Assembly: GCF_014203735.1 (NCBI RefSeq)
Contig: NZ_JACHJQ010000009.1
Location: 352,610 to 416,609, forward strand
Direction of reading: 5' to 3'
DNA from: Actinophytocola algeriensis
GTDB taxonomy: Bacteria > Actinomycetota > Actinomycetes > Mycobacteriales > Pseudonocardiaceae
DNA: 64,000 bases
The notes below the pieces were generated by a model. It was not told the DNA's origin. It did no database searches and saw nothing but the letters and a program-made list of their open reading frames with translations. Position 1 is the first letter of the stretch, and each line of letters opens with the position of its first letter. Position numbers and translations under genes: made by a program. This document shows, piece after piece, positions 41,280-48,881 of this stretch.

Positions 41280-41897
41280 ATGCCGATCCGCACCAACCGC
41301 GGGCGTGCCGCGGTGTACCGGCGGCTGTGGGGCTGGCCCATGCGCTCGCCCCGCCACCTCACCATCGTGGTGTTCGTGGTGGCCGTGTTCGTCATCGCCA
41401 TCGGCATCCTCGTCCCGCAGCTGACCGGCGGCCCCAAGCCGGGCAGCGGCGCGGCGGCCGAGTCGTCGGACAACACGACCTCGTCGCCGAACGCGCCCGG
41501 CACCACGAAAACGCCGGGCGTGACGGGGTCGACGAGCGCGCTGCCCACCCGCATCACCGAGCCGCCGTCCGCACCGACCTCCGCGCCGCCGGACCCGGCC
41601 GCGCTGGACGTCGCCGACTCGTGGGCCAAGGCGTGGGTGAACCACCCCGACGGCGTCAGCACGGAGGACTGGCTGGCGGACCTGCGGCCGTTCACCACCG
41701 AGGAACAGCTCACGGAGATGGCCACGGTGGAGCCGGGCAACATCGTCGCCACGAAGGTGACCGACGACCCCGAGGTCGTGGAGTCCTTCACGAGCTCGGT
41801 CAAGGTCCAGGTGCCGACCGACGGCGGCAACCTGCTCATCACGGTGATCGACACCCCCGACGGCTGGCGGGTGGCCTTCTACGAGCAGGTGAGCTGA
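41280..41897 (+). CDS. Bitopic VirB8/TcpC-like protein
   Basis: 205-aa protein with a basic cytoplasmic N-terminus (~27 residues), one membrane helix at ~28-49 (IVVFVVAVFVIAIGILV), a Thr/Ser/Pro-rich linker, and a ~90-residue extracytoplasmic domain with the helix-strand pattern of NTF2-like folds (DVADSWAKAWVNHP ... LLITVIDTPDGWRVAFYEQ). VirB8 and TcpC scaffolds of type IV systems have this layout, which supports the operon assignment. Function follows from position rather than from a specific motif. Confidence 0.75.
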   Translation: MPIRTNRGRAAVYRRLWGWPMRSPRHLTIVVFVVAVFVIAIGILVPQLTGGPKPGSGAAAESSDNTTSSPNAPGTTKTPGVTGSTSALPTRITEPPSAPTSAPPDPAALDVADSWAKAWVNHPDGVSTEDWLADLRPFTTEEQLTEMATVEPGNIVATKVTDDPEVVESFTSSVKVQVPTDGGNLLITVIDTPDGWRVAFYEQVS

Positions 41898-41900
41898 CAT

Positions 41901-41930
41901 GAGCGGAGCTTGCGAAGCGAACCATCGAGC
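41901..41930 (+). repeat. GAGC-type gene-edge repeat
   Basis: The unit starts GAGCGGAGCTTGCGAAGCGA and ends CCATCGAGC. It begins 3 nt after the stop of the VirB8-like gene, in the only real gap of the operon (41898-41978). The unit at 54851-54880 is nearly identical, in the opposite orientation. Confidence 0.7.
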
Positions 41931-41978
41931 AGAGCGTCGACCAATGCGGCGCCACGGAACCCGCGAGAGGGCGTCGAG

Positions 41979-42992
41979 ATGAAGAGCGCCGTCATCGTCG
42001 GTGGGCTGGTGGTCGTCGTCACGGTCGCCGTCGCGGGGGTCAGCGCCGTCACCCAGGTGGTGTCGCAGGACCAGGCGGCGGACCAGGCCAGGGCGATGGG
42101 TGTGTCGCTGACGTGCAACGCGAGCCTCGGCCCCATCACGTCGGGGCCGGCGGGCAGCGGCGCGGCGGACGCGGCGAAGCTGAACGAGGACCAGCGCGAC
42201 AACGTCGCCATGATCATCGCGATCGGCAAGGAGCGGCAGCTGCCGCCGCTGGCGTGGCAGATCGCGATCCAGGCCGGCATGACCGAGTCCGGGCTGCGCA
42301 ACCTGAACTACGGCGACCGCGACTCGCTCGGCATGTTCCAGATGCGGCCGTCCATGGGCTGGGGCTCACCCGCGGAGGTCGTCGACCCGAACTACTCGAT
42401 CCGCAAGTTCTACGACGTCCTGGAGAAGGTGCCGAACTGGGAGCAGCAGCGCCCCGGCGAGTCCGCCCAGGACGTGGAGCGGTCGGCGTTCCCGGACCGC
42501 TACCACAAGTGGGAGCCGATGGCGGCCCACCTGATCGGCAACGTGGGCCTGGTCCCGGACCCGACGGGCTGCGGCCAGGGCACGGGTCTGCTGGTGCCCG
42601 CCCCCACGAAGGCGGCGGGTGAGGCGATCCAGTGGGCGCTTGGCCAGCAGGGCAAGCCCTACCAGTGGGGCGCGGCGACCACGCACCAGAACTCGTTCGA
42701 CTGCTCCAGCCTGATGTTGCAGGCGTACCGCGCGGTCGGCGTCACTCTTCCGAGGGTTTCCCGCCAGCAGTACCGGGCGGGCGCGATGCTGCCGGTGGAG
42801 CAGGCACAACCCGGTGACCTGCTGTTCTGGGGCTACGACACGAGCAACCCGGACACCATCCACCACGTGGCGATGTACCTCGGGGACGGCAAGATCGTGG
42901 AGGCACAGCAGACCGGTGTGCCGGTGCACATCCGCCCGGTCCGCTGGGGCGAGCCGGAGCTGATGGGCCAGGCCGTGCGGCCTGGCGTATGA
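41979..42992 (+). CDS. Lysozyme-fold plus NlpC/P60 cell-wall hydrolase
   Basis: 338-aa exported or membrane-anchored peptidoglycan hydrolase. The N-terminal helix (~3-25) is a signal/anchor. Residues ~70-190 form a transglycosylase/lysozyme-like domain with MTESGLRNLNYGDRDSLGMF (the E-S-x-x-x-N catalytic signature). Residues ~215-338 are NlpC/P60 with catalytic Cys in SFDCSSLMLQAY and His in HHVAMYLGDG. Such two-domain enzymes open the wall for conjugation machines, which fits the operon. ATG 41979 has GAGAGGG upstream. Its stop overlaps the next ATG. Confidence 0.9.
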   Translation: MKSAVIVGGLVVVVTVAVAGVSAVTQVVSQDQAADQARAMGVSLTCNASLGPITSGPAGSGAADAAKLNEDQRDNVAMIIAIGKERQLPPLAWQIAIQAGMTESGLRNLNYGDRDSLGMFQMRPSMGWGSPAEVVDPNYSIRKFYDVLEKVPNWEQQRPGESAQDVERSAFPDRYHKWEPMAAHLIGNVGLVPDPTGCGQGTGLLVPAPTKAAGEAIQWALGQQGKPYQWGAATTHQNSFDCSSLMLQAYRAVGVTLPRVSRQQYRAGAMLPVEQAQPGDLLFWGYDTSNPDTIHHVAMYLGDGKIVEAQQTGVPVHIRPVRWGEPELMGQAVRPGV

Positions 42993-43486
42993 CCAGAGGG
43001 GGCGCGATGACCATGTACACGCCAGAACCGATCCCGCCCCACATGGGCAGGCCCGCGTCGAGCACCCCGCTGCGGGACTACCTCGCGAGCCCGCACCCGG
43101 GCACACCCGCCAACTACGTGGTGCTGCCGAAGTCGCTGGTCGAGGCGATGCCACTGCCGTGGCAGAACGCGATGACCCAGATCTTGGCCGAGTTCCACCA
43201 GGCGTTCGAGCACCTCGACTGGCCGGAGTACCGGGTCGTCCCGTCCCGCAAGGAGAAGCTCGTGGATCTGGACGAGGACCAGCTGGCCGAGGTGGGCTAC
43301 CTCGCCGAGATCGATGTGGACGGTGAGCTGGTGTACCGGGAGCGCAGCGGCAGGAGGGTCGAGAACCCGGAGGACACCGAGGTGCTGGTGTCCGTCCTGG
43401 ACCCGATCCCCGGCGACTACCGCAACGCCAACGAGGACACACCCCCGCGCGGTTTCCCTGCGCAGCAAGTGGGTCCCTGGTCGTAG
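42989..43486 (+). CDS. Conserved hypothetical protein closing the T4SS-like operon
   Basis: 165-aa soluble protein, Pro-rich at the N-terminus, then acidic (EKLVDLDEDQLAEVGYLAEI). No membrane segment and no recognised domain. The ATGA overlap with the hydrolase gene places it in the same operon, so it may be a cytoplasmic accessory factor. The next gene has its own leaderless promoter, marking the operon's likely end. Confidence 0.65.
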   Translation: MTRGGAMTMYTPEPIPPHMGRPASSTPLRDYLASPHPGTPANYVVLPKSLVEAMPLPWQNAMTQILAEFHQAFEHLDWPEYRVVPSRKEKLVDLDEDQLAEVGYLAEIDVDGELVYRERSGRRVENPEDTEVLVSVLDPIPGDYRNANEDTPPRGFPAQQVGPWS

Positions 43487-43496
43487 GCTACTTTTC

Positions 43497-43691
43497 ATGG
43501 CCGACAACAACCCGGACCCTGGCTGGTACTTCTGCACGAAGCACAACCGGGTCGAGCACGGTGAGGTGTGTCCCGCGATCGACCGCTTGGGGCCGTACCC
43601 CGACGAGGCGACCGCCGCGAGCGCGCTGGAGATCGCGAGGAAGCGGACCGAGTCCTGGGACAAGTCCGAACGGGACTGGGACGAGGACTAG
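43497..43691 (+). CDS. Small conserved actinobacterial protein (64 aa)
   Basis: 64-aa protein with the pattern WYFCTKHNRVEHGEVCPAID, two cysteines that may bind metal or form a disulphide, and a C-terminal helix (AASALEIARKRTESWDKSER). Proteins with the same pattern are widespread in actinobacteria without an assigned function. TAGGCT (43484-43489) lies 7 nt before ATG 43497, so it is probably transcribed leaderlessly on its own. Confidence 0.75.
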   Translation: MADNNPDPGWYFCTKHNRVEHGEVCPAIDRLGPYPDEATAASALEIARKRTESWDKSERDWDED

Positions 43692-43711
43692 AGCCGGGTA
43701 GGGTGCCCGGC

Positions 43712-45130
43712 GTGGTAGTGCGCACGAACAATGACCGGATCGGTTTCGGAAAGGTCCGGGAGGAGTTCGCGCTGCCGCCGAACTTCCCCGCGGCCGTGCT
43801 GGCGGAGGCGGAACAGGCGGCGAACCGGCCCCACGACGGGCACAAGGACGCCACCGACCTGCGGCTCGTCACGATCGACCCGCCGGGCGCGAAGGACCTC
43901 GACCAGGCGATGGCGGTGGAACGGCGCGGCAGCGGTTTCCGCGTCCACTACGCCATCGCGGACCTCGGCACGTTCGTCGTCCCGGACGGTGCGCTGGACC
44001 GCGAGGTCCGCGGCCGGGGGCAGACGATCTACCTGCCCGATGGCAACGTCCCGCTGCACCCGCCGGTGCTGAGCGAGGGTGTGGCGAGCCTCCTGCCGGG
44101 ACAGATCACGCCCGCCGCGCTGTGGACCCTGGACTGTGACGCCGACGGCACGCTCGAGCAGGCCCACGTCCGCCGGGCGCTGGTCCGTTCGCAGGCCCGC
44201 TACGACTACGACGGTGTCGACGCCGCGCTGAAGAACGGCTCCGCGCACCCGTCGTTGGCGGTGCTCCCGGAGATCGGCAGGCTGCGGCGGGAGCGCGCGG
44301 TCGAACGCGGCGCGGTCGAGCTGCAGCTGCCGGACCAGGAGGTGGCGCCGGACGGCGACGGCTGGCGGCTGACGCTGCGGCCCCGCGGCGAGGTCGACGC
44401 GTGGAACGCCGAGATCTCCCTGCTCACCGGCATGGCCGCCGCGCAGCTCATGCTCGAGGCGGGCGTCGGCATCCTCCGCACCCTGCCCGACCCGGAGAAC
44501 GGCGCCGTGAAGTGGCTGCGCCGCTCCGCCCGTTCGCTGGGCATCACGTGGCCGAAGAACATGGACGCCGCCGAGCTGCTCGCGGGGCTCGACCCGGACC
44601 GCCCGGAGGCGCTGGCCCTGTTCATGGACGCCACCCGGTTGCTGCGCGGCGCCGGCTACACGGTGTTCGACGGCAACCAGCCCGAACTGGCGACCCACGC
44701 GGGCATCGCCGCCCCGTACGCGCACGTCACCGCCCCGCTGCGCAGGCTCGTCGACCGGTTCGGCACCGAGATCTGCCTCGCGATCGACGCGGGCGAGGAG
44801 GTCCCGGAGTGGGTGCGCGCGGCGCTGCCCGCCCTGCCGGACGTGATGGCCGGTTCCGACGCGCTCGCCAACAAGGTGGACAAGGCGTGCCTGGACCAGG
44901 TGGAGGCGTGGGTGCTGCGCGACCGCGTCGGGAGTGAGTTCGACGCGATCGTCCTGCGCTCCGAGGGCAACAGCGCGGACGTGTTCCTCACCGACCCGCC
45001 GGTGATCGCGAAATGTGCGAATGGCGACCTTCCGGAAGGGGAAACGATCCGAGTGCGTTTGACTCAGGCAGACGCGGAGGCGCGCAAGGTCGTCTTCGAG
45101 CGAGCTTCACAAGGGAGTGGCTTTGACTGA
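43712..45130 (+). CDS. RNB-domain ribonuclease (RNase II/R family)
   Basis: 472-aa RNase with the RNB catalytic signature TIDPPGAKDLDQAMAVE, whose Asp residues bind Mg2+, followed by YAIADLGTFV and the LRRLVDRFG block. It lacks the extra cold-shock and S1 domains of RNase R, as is common in short actinobacterial RNB proteins. It degrades single-stranded RNA 3' to 5'. GTG 43712 follows TAGGGT (43699-43704) by 7 nt; GTG 43718 is also possible. The gene overlaps the next one by 14 nt. Confidence 0.88.
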   Translation: MVVRTNNDRIGFGKVREEFALPPNFPAAVLAEAEQAANRPHDGHKDATDLRLVTIDPPGAKDLDQAMAVERRGSGFRVHYAIADLGTFVVPDGALDREVRGRGQTIYLPDGNVPLHPPVLSEGVASLLPGQITPAALWTLDCDADGTLEQAHVRRALVRSQARYDYDGVDAALKNGSAHPSLAVLPEIGRLRRERAVERGAVELQLPDQEVAPDGDGWRLTLRPRGEVDAWNAEISLLTGMAAAQLMLEAGVGILRTLPDPENGAVKWLRRSARSLGITWPKNMDAAELLAGLDPDRPEALALFMDATRLLRGAGYTVFDGNQPELATHAGIAAPYAHVTAPLRRLVDRFGTEICLAIDAGEEVPEWVRAALPALPDVMAGSDALANKVDKACLDQVEAWVLRDRVGSEFDAIVLRSEGNSADVFLTDPPVIAKCANGDLPEGETIRVRLTQADAEARKVVFERASQGSGFD

Positions 45131-45776
45131 CGTGACCGGCCTGACGGTGGGGGTGCTGGGCGGTACCGGCCCGCAGGGGAAGGGCCTCGCTCTGCGCTGG
45201 GCCAAGGCGGGCATCAAGGTGATCATCGGTTCGCGGAGTGCCGAGCGCGCCGAGTCGGCCGCGGCCGAGCTGGGTGACGGTGTGACCGGCGCGGACAACG
45301 CGACCACGGCCGCCGCCGCGGACATCGTGCTCGTCGCGGTGCCGTGGGAGGGCCACGGTGACCTGCTGGCGTCGCTGCGCGACCAGCTGATCGGCAAGAT
45401 CGTGATCGACTGCGTGAACCCGCTCGGCTTCGACAAGCAGGGCCCGTTCGCGCTGCCCGTCGACGAGGGCAGCGCGGCGCAACAGGCCGAGAAGCTGCTG
45501 CCGGAGTCGCGGGTGACGGCCGCGTTCCACCACGTGTCGGCGGTGCACCTGGCCGACCTGTCGATCGCCGAGATGGACACCGACGTGCTGGTGCTTGGCG
45601 ACGACCGCGAGGCCACCGACGTCGTCCGCGCGCTGGCGGACGCGATCCCCGGCATGCGGGGCGTGTACGGCGGCCGCCTGCGCAACGCGCACCAGGTGGA
45701 GGCGTTCACCGCGAACCTGATCGCCATCAACCGGCGCTACAAGGCCCACGCCGGGATTCGAGTCACGGACGTGTGA
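45117..45776 (+). CDS. fno: F420-dependent NADP reductase (NADPH:F420 oxidoreductase)
   Basis: 219-aa Rossmann enzyme that moves hydride between NADPH and coenzyme F420. The N-terminal VGVLGGTGPQGKGLALRWAK and GSRSAERA are the NADP-binding elements, and AFHHVSAVHL and the C-terminal VEAFTANLIAINRRYK match the family. It supplies F420H2 for enzymes such as the PPOX protein in this window. GTG 45117 is annotated, but GGGAG is immediately upstream of it and fits TTG 45123 better. Confidence 0.88.
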   Translation: MALTDVTGLTVGVLGGTGPQGKGLALRWAKAGIKVIIGSRSAERAESAAAELGDGVTGADNATTAAAADIVLVAVPWEGHGDLLASLRDQLIGKIVIDCVNPLGFDKQGPFALPVDEGSAAQQAEKLLPESRVTAAFHHVSAVHLADLSIAEMDTDVLVLGDDREATDVVRALADAIPGMRGVYGGRLRNAHQVEAFTANLIAINRRYKAHAGIRVTDV

Positions 45777-45794
45777 TGCAGGCGTTGCCGCCGG

Positions 45795-45834
45795 GAGCGG
45801 AGTTCCGAACGGAGCTTGCGGAGTGAACATCGAG
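45795..45834 (+). repeat. GAGC-type gene-edge repeat overlapping a start codon
   Basis: Two partial units, GAGCGGAGTTCCGAAC and GGAGCTTGCGGAGTGAACAT (45810-45829), fill the gap after fno. The GTGAACATCGAG end of the second unit supplies the GTG start and the first codons of the DUF4326 gene at 45823. Confidence 0.65.
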
Positions 45835-46203
45835 ATGTCCGCGGCCGAGCGGGAGCTCGCGCTCGCGGTCCTCTCCGGTGAGACGGTAGTGGTCAACGTC
45901 CGCAAGGGCGGTCCACACAAGCGGCTGGTCCCGTGGCTCCTCGACGAGGGGCTCCTCACCTACGTCGGCCACGCGGGCAACCGGCACGACTGGCCGGAGT
46001 CGCCGTTCGCGAACCCGTTCGTCGGGCTGCGCGACATCGACCGGGTGACGATGGTGTCGAGGTACCGCGAATGGCTGGGCGAGCACCCGTCCCTGCTGCG
46101 CCGGATCCGGTCGGAGCTACCGGGCCGGGCGCTGGGCTGCTGGTGCGCGCCGCAGCCGTGCCACGCGGACGTGCTGGCGGAGGAGGCCCGACGTGCTCGT
46201 TGA
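45823..46203 (+). CDS. DUF4326-family protein
   Basis: 126-aa protein with the C-terminal GCWCAPQPCHADVLAE signature and the internal SPFANPF and VSRYREWL segments of DUF4326. Two or three closely spaced Cys and a His suggest metal binding. The enzymatic role is unknown; phage and bacterial members exist. The GTG start is inside a repeat, so the first 3-5 residues (MNIEM) may be repeat-derived, and ATG 45835 is an alternative. It overlaps the BtuF-like gene by 11 nt. Confidence 0.75.
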   Translation: MNIEMSAAERELALAVLSGETVVVNVRKGGPHKRLVPWLLDEGLLTYVGHAGNRHDWPESPFANPFVGLRDIDRVTMVSRYREWLGEHPSLLRRIRSELPGRALGCWCAPQPCHADVLAEEARRAR

Positions 46204-46966
46204 CGACCTCGGCGAACCGGTCCCGCTGACCGCGCCGCCGAAACGGGTGGTCAGCCTGGTCCCGTCGCTGACGGACGCGATCGAGGCGAGCAGCCCCGGC
46301 CTGGTCGCCGGCGCGACGGACTACTGCACGCATCCGCCGTCCCTGGACGTCCCGCGCGTCGGCGGCTCGAAGTACCCGCGGGTGGACGCGGTGCTGGACC
46401 TGCGCCCGGACCTGGTGGTGGCGAACGCGGAGGAGAACCGCCCCGAGGACGTGGCCCGCCTCCGAGCCGACGGCATCCCGGTGTGGGTGACGACCGCGGC
46501 CGCGACGGTCCCGGAGGGCCTGGGTTCGGTCCGCAGGCTGCTCACGCAGGGCCTCGACCTGGCGGAACCGGAGTGGCTGGTGGCGGCGGAGGACGTGTGG
46601 CGCACCCCGGAGCCGGTGTGGGCGCGGGCGGTGATCCCGGTGTGGCGACGCCCGTGGGTCGTAGTCGGCCGCGACACGTTCGCGGGTGACGTGCTGCTGC
46701 GCCTCGGCGTCGAGAACGTGTACGCCGACCACCGGGACCGCTACCCGAGGCCGTCGCTCGAGGAGCTGAACGACGCGGGCGCCGACCTGGTGGTGCTGCC
46801 GGACGAGCCGTACGAGTTCACCGCCGGCGACGGCCCGGAGTCCTTCCCCGGCCTGAGGTACGCGCTGGTCAACGGCCGCCACCTGACGTGGTGCGGCCCG
46901 TCACTGGTGGCAGCCCACGCGGCGCTGCTGGGAGCGGAGCGACGGAGCGGGCGCCGTCTGGACTGA
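46193..46966 (+). CDS. BtuF-like helical-backbone metal receptor without signal peptide
   Basis: 257-aa periplasmic-binding-protein fold of the BtuF/TroA type (RVVSLVPSLTDAIEASSPGL; DLRPDLVVANAEENRPEDV; WVVVGRDTFAGDVLLRLG). Typical members bind cobalamin or metal chelates for ABC import and have a lipoprotein signal, but this one begins directly with the domain and has no export signal or lipobox. No ABC permease is near. A cytoplasmic cobalamin-binding role is possible. The last 11 residues are GAERRSGRRLD, encoded by a repeat shared with the AraC gene at 29700. Confidence 0.8.
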   Translation: MLVDDLGEPVPLTAPPKRVVSLVPSLTDAIEASSPGLVAGATDYCTHPPSLDVPRVGGSKYPRVDAVLDLRPDLVVANAEENRPEDVARLRADGIPVWVTTAAATVPEGLGSVRRLLTQGLDLAEPEWLVAAEDVWRTPEPVWARAVIPVWRRPWVVVGRDTFAGDVLLRLGVENVYADHRDRYPRPSLEELNDAGADLVVLPDEPYEFTAGDGPESFPGLRYALVNGRHLTWCGPSLVAAHAALLGAERRSGRRLD

Positions 46967-46975
46967 CGAGCGCGG
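46930..46975 (+). repeat. GAGC-type repeat forming a C-terminal tail
   Basis: GGGAGCGGAGCGACGGAGCG followed by a block ending CGTCTGGACTGACGAGC differs from 30472-30517 at only about three positions. In both places it is read in the same frame and adds GAERRSGRRLD plus the stop codon to an unrelated protein. Confidence 0.75.
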
Positions 46976-46983
46976 CGACCCGT

Positions 46984-47925
46984 TCAGCGCTGTCGGAACT
47001 CGTCCGTAGCCGCGATCAGGGCGTCGAGGATGCCGAGGTCGGTGACCGCGTGCCCGGCACCCGGGACGATGGTCAGCGCCGAACCCGGCCAGGCGCGGTG
47101 CAGCTCCCACGCCGTGACGGGCGGGCACACCACGTCGTACCGGCCCTGCACGATCCGGCCCGGGATGCCCGCGAGCTTCCCGGCGTCGCGGAGCAGCTGG
47201 TCCTCGGCGAGCCAGCCCGCGTTCGTGAAGTAGTGCAGCGCGAGCTTGGCGAACGCGACCGCGAACGTCGGGTCGCCGTAGCTCGCGACCAGGCCCGGGT
47301 TCGGGGTGAGGGACACGATCGACCCTTCCCAGTTGCTCCACGCCACGGCCGCGTCGACCGCGCGGGCCGGGTCGTTCAGGAGTTCCCGGTAGCCCTCCAG
47401 GATGTCCCCATCGGGTACCTGCGCCGCGAACGTCGCCCACTCCTCGGGGAACAGGGCGCCGGCCCCGCCGCGGTAGAGCCAGTCCAGCTCGGAGCGCCGC
47501 AGCAGGAACACCCCGCGCAGCACGATCTCCGTCACACGTTCGGGGTGGGTTTGCGCGTACGTGAGCGCGAGGGTGGCGCCCCAGGAACCGCCGAACAGCT
47601 GCCACCGGTCGATGCCGAGGTGTTCGCGGAGCGCTTCCATGTCGGCGACGAGGTGCCAGGTCGTGTTGTTCTCGTCGGGGTCGCGGGTGGCGACGTGCGG
47701 GGTGCTGCGGCCGCACCCGCGCTGGTCGAACAGCACGATCCGGTAGGCGGCGGGGTCGAAGTGCCTGCGCTGGAGCGGGGCGGTGCCGCCGCCGGGCCCG
47801 CCGTGCACGAACACGACCGGCTTGCCGTCGGGGTTCCCGCTCACCTCCCAGTACACCGAGTGCCCGTCGCCGACGTCGAGCATGCCCTGCTCGACGGCGG
47901 ACAGCGGCGGGTAGAAGAAGCGCAT
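46984..47925 (-). CDS. pip: Proline iminopeptidase
   Basis: 313-aa alpha/beta-hydrolase that removes N-terminal proline from peptides (S33 family). It has the oxyanion HGGPGGG (~42-48), the family FDQRGCGRSTPH, the nucleophile GGSWGATLAL with Ser ~112, a distal Asp in QGRYDVVCP, and a C-terminal His in GAGHAVTD. All elements are intact, and the enzyme is cytoplasmic. It is transcribed divergently from the next gene, with only 23 bp between start codons. Confidence 0.93.
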   Translation of the reverse strand: MRFFYPPLSAVEQGMLDVGDGHSVYWEVSGNPDGKPVVFVHGGPGGGTAPLQRRHFDPAAYRIVLFDQRGCGRSTPHVATRDPDENNTTWHLVADMEALREHLGIDRWQLFGGSWGATLALTYAQTHPERVTEIVLRGVFLLRRSELDWLYRGGAGALFPEEWATFAAQVPDGDILEGYRELLNDPARAVDAAVAWSNWEGSIVSLTPNPGLVASYGDPTFAVAFAKLALHYFTNAGWLAEDQLLRDAGKLAGIPGRIVQGRYDVVCPPVTAWELHRAWPGSALTIVPGAGHAVTDLGILDALIAATDEFRQR

Positions 47926-47948
47926 GCCAGGAGCCTAGATTCGATGGC
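47926..47948. promoter_or_regulatory. Overlapping divergent leaderless promoters
   Basis: Minus strand: TAGGCT (complement of 47932-47937), 6 nt before pip ATG 47925. Plus strand: TAGATT (47936-47941), 7 nt before ATG 47949. The two -10 boxes share the central CTAG (47935-47938), so both genes are served by a 23-bp spacer. Confidence 0.6.
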
Positions 47949-48881
47949 ATGGCAACCGTGCAGTTCGGCAAGGAAACCTCCGGCCGTGGCGAGTTCGTCC
48001 GGCAGAAGAACCGCTTCACGGACCGCATCACGGCCGGCGGCTCGTCGGGCCACAAGGCGGAGCCGGGCCGGTATCGCCTGGTGGTGAGCCTCGCGTGCCC
48101 GTGGGCGCACCGGGCGCTGATCGTGCGCGGCCTGCTGGGCCTGGAGGACGCGATCTCGCTGGCGGTGGTCGACCCGGTTCGCGACGAACGCGGCTGGCGC
48201 TTCACCCTCGACGAGAACGACCGCGACCCGGTGCTGGGCATCGAGTACCTGTCGGAGGCCTACCTGGCGTCGGACCCGGAGTTCGACGGCCGGTTCACGG
48301 TCCCGTCGATCGTGGACGTCGAGTCAGGGCAGGTGGTCACCAACGACTACCCGCGGATCACGCTCGACCTGTCGACCGAGTGGCGCGAGTTCCACAAGCC
48401 GGGTGCCCCCGACCTGTATCCCGAACACCTGCGGGCGGAGATCGACGACGTCATCGAACCGATCTTCCGCAACGTGAACAACGGCGTGTACCGCTGCGGT
48501 TTCGCGGGGAGCCAGGAGGCGTACGAGGAGGCCTACGACGCGCTGTTCGCCGAGCTGGACCGCCTGTCGGCGCGGCTCGAGAACCAGCGCTACCTGGTGG
48601 GGGACCGGCTGACGGAGGCCGACATCCGCCTGTTCACGACCCTGGTCCGGTTCGACGCGGTCTACCACGGGCACTTCAAGTGCAACCGGGACAAGCTCAC
48701 GGAGATGCCGGTGCTGTGGGCGTACGCCCGGGACCTGTACCAGACGCCGGGGTTCGGCGAGACGGTCGACTTCGACCACATCAAGCGGCACTACTACTAC
48801 ACCCACGAGGCCATCAACCCGACGCGGATCGTGCCGAAGGGCCCGGTCACGGACTGGACCGAGCCCCACGGCCGCGGCTGA
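47949..48881 (+). CDS. Xi-class glutathione S-transferase-like reductase
   Basis: 310-aa protein of the YqjG/ECM4 (glutathionyl-hydroquinone reductase) family, with the active-site SLACPWAHRALI (Cys ~58), the thioredoxin-fold VPSIVDVESGQVVTND, and the C-terminal helical domain with GDRLTEADIRLFTTL and HFKCNRDKLTE. Actinomycetes use mycothiol rather than glutathione, so a mycothiol-dependent version is likely. Its stop is immediately followed by that of the convergent DHFR-like gene. Confidence 0.88.
   Translation: MATVQFGKETSGRGEFVRQKNRFTDRITAGGSSGHKAEPGRYRLVVSLACPWAHRALIVRGLLGLEDAISLAVVDPVRDERGWRFTLDENDRDPVLGIEYLSEAYLASDPEFDGRFTVPSIVDVESGQVVTNDYPRITLDLSTEWREFHKPGAPDLYPEHLRAEIDDVIEPIFRNVNNGVYRCGFAGSQEAYEEAYDALFAELDRLSARLENQRYLVGDRLTEADIRLFTTLVRFDAVYHGHFKCNRDKLTEMPVLWAYARDLYQTPGFGETVDFDHIKRHYYYTHEAINPTRIVPKGPVTDWTEPHGRG

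Noticed and set aside
34956..43486. Integrative conjugative element
   Set aside because: No integrase, relaxase, coupling protein, attachment repeats or tRNA boundary is seen, and codon and base use match the surroundings.
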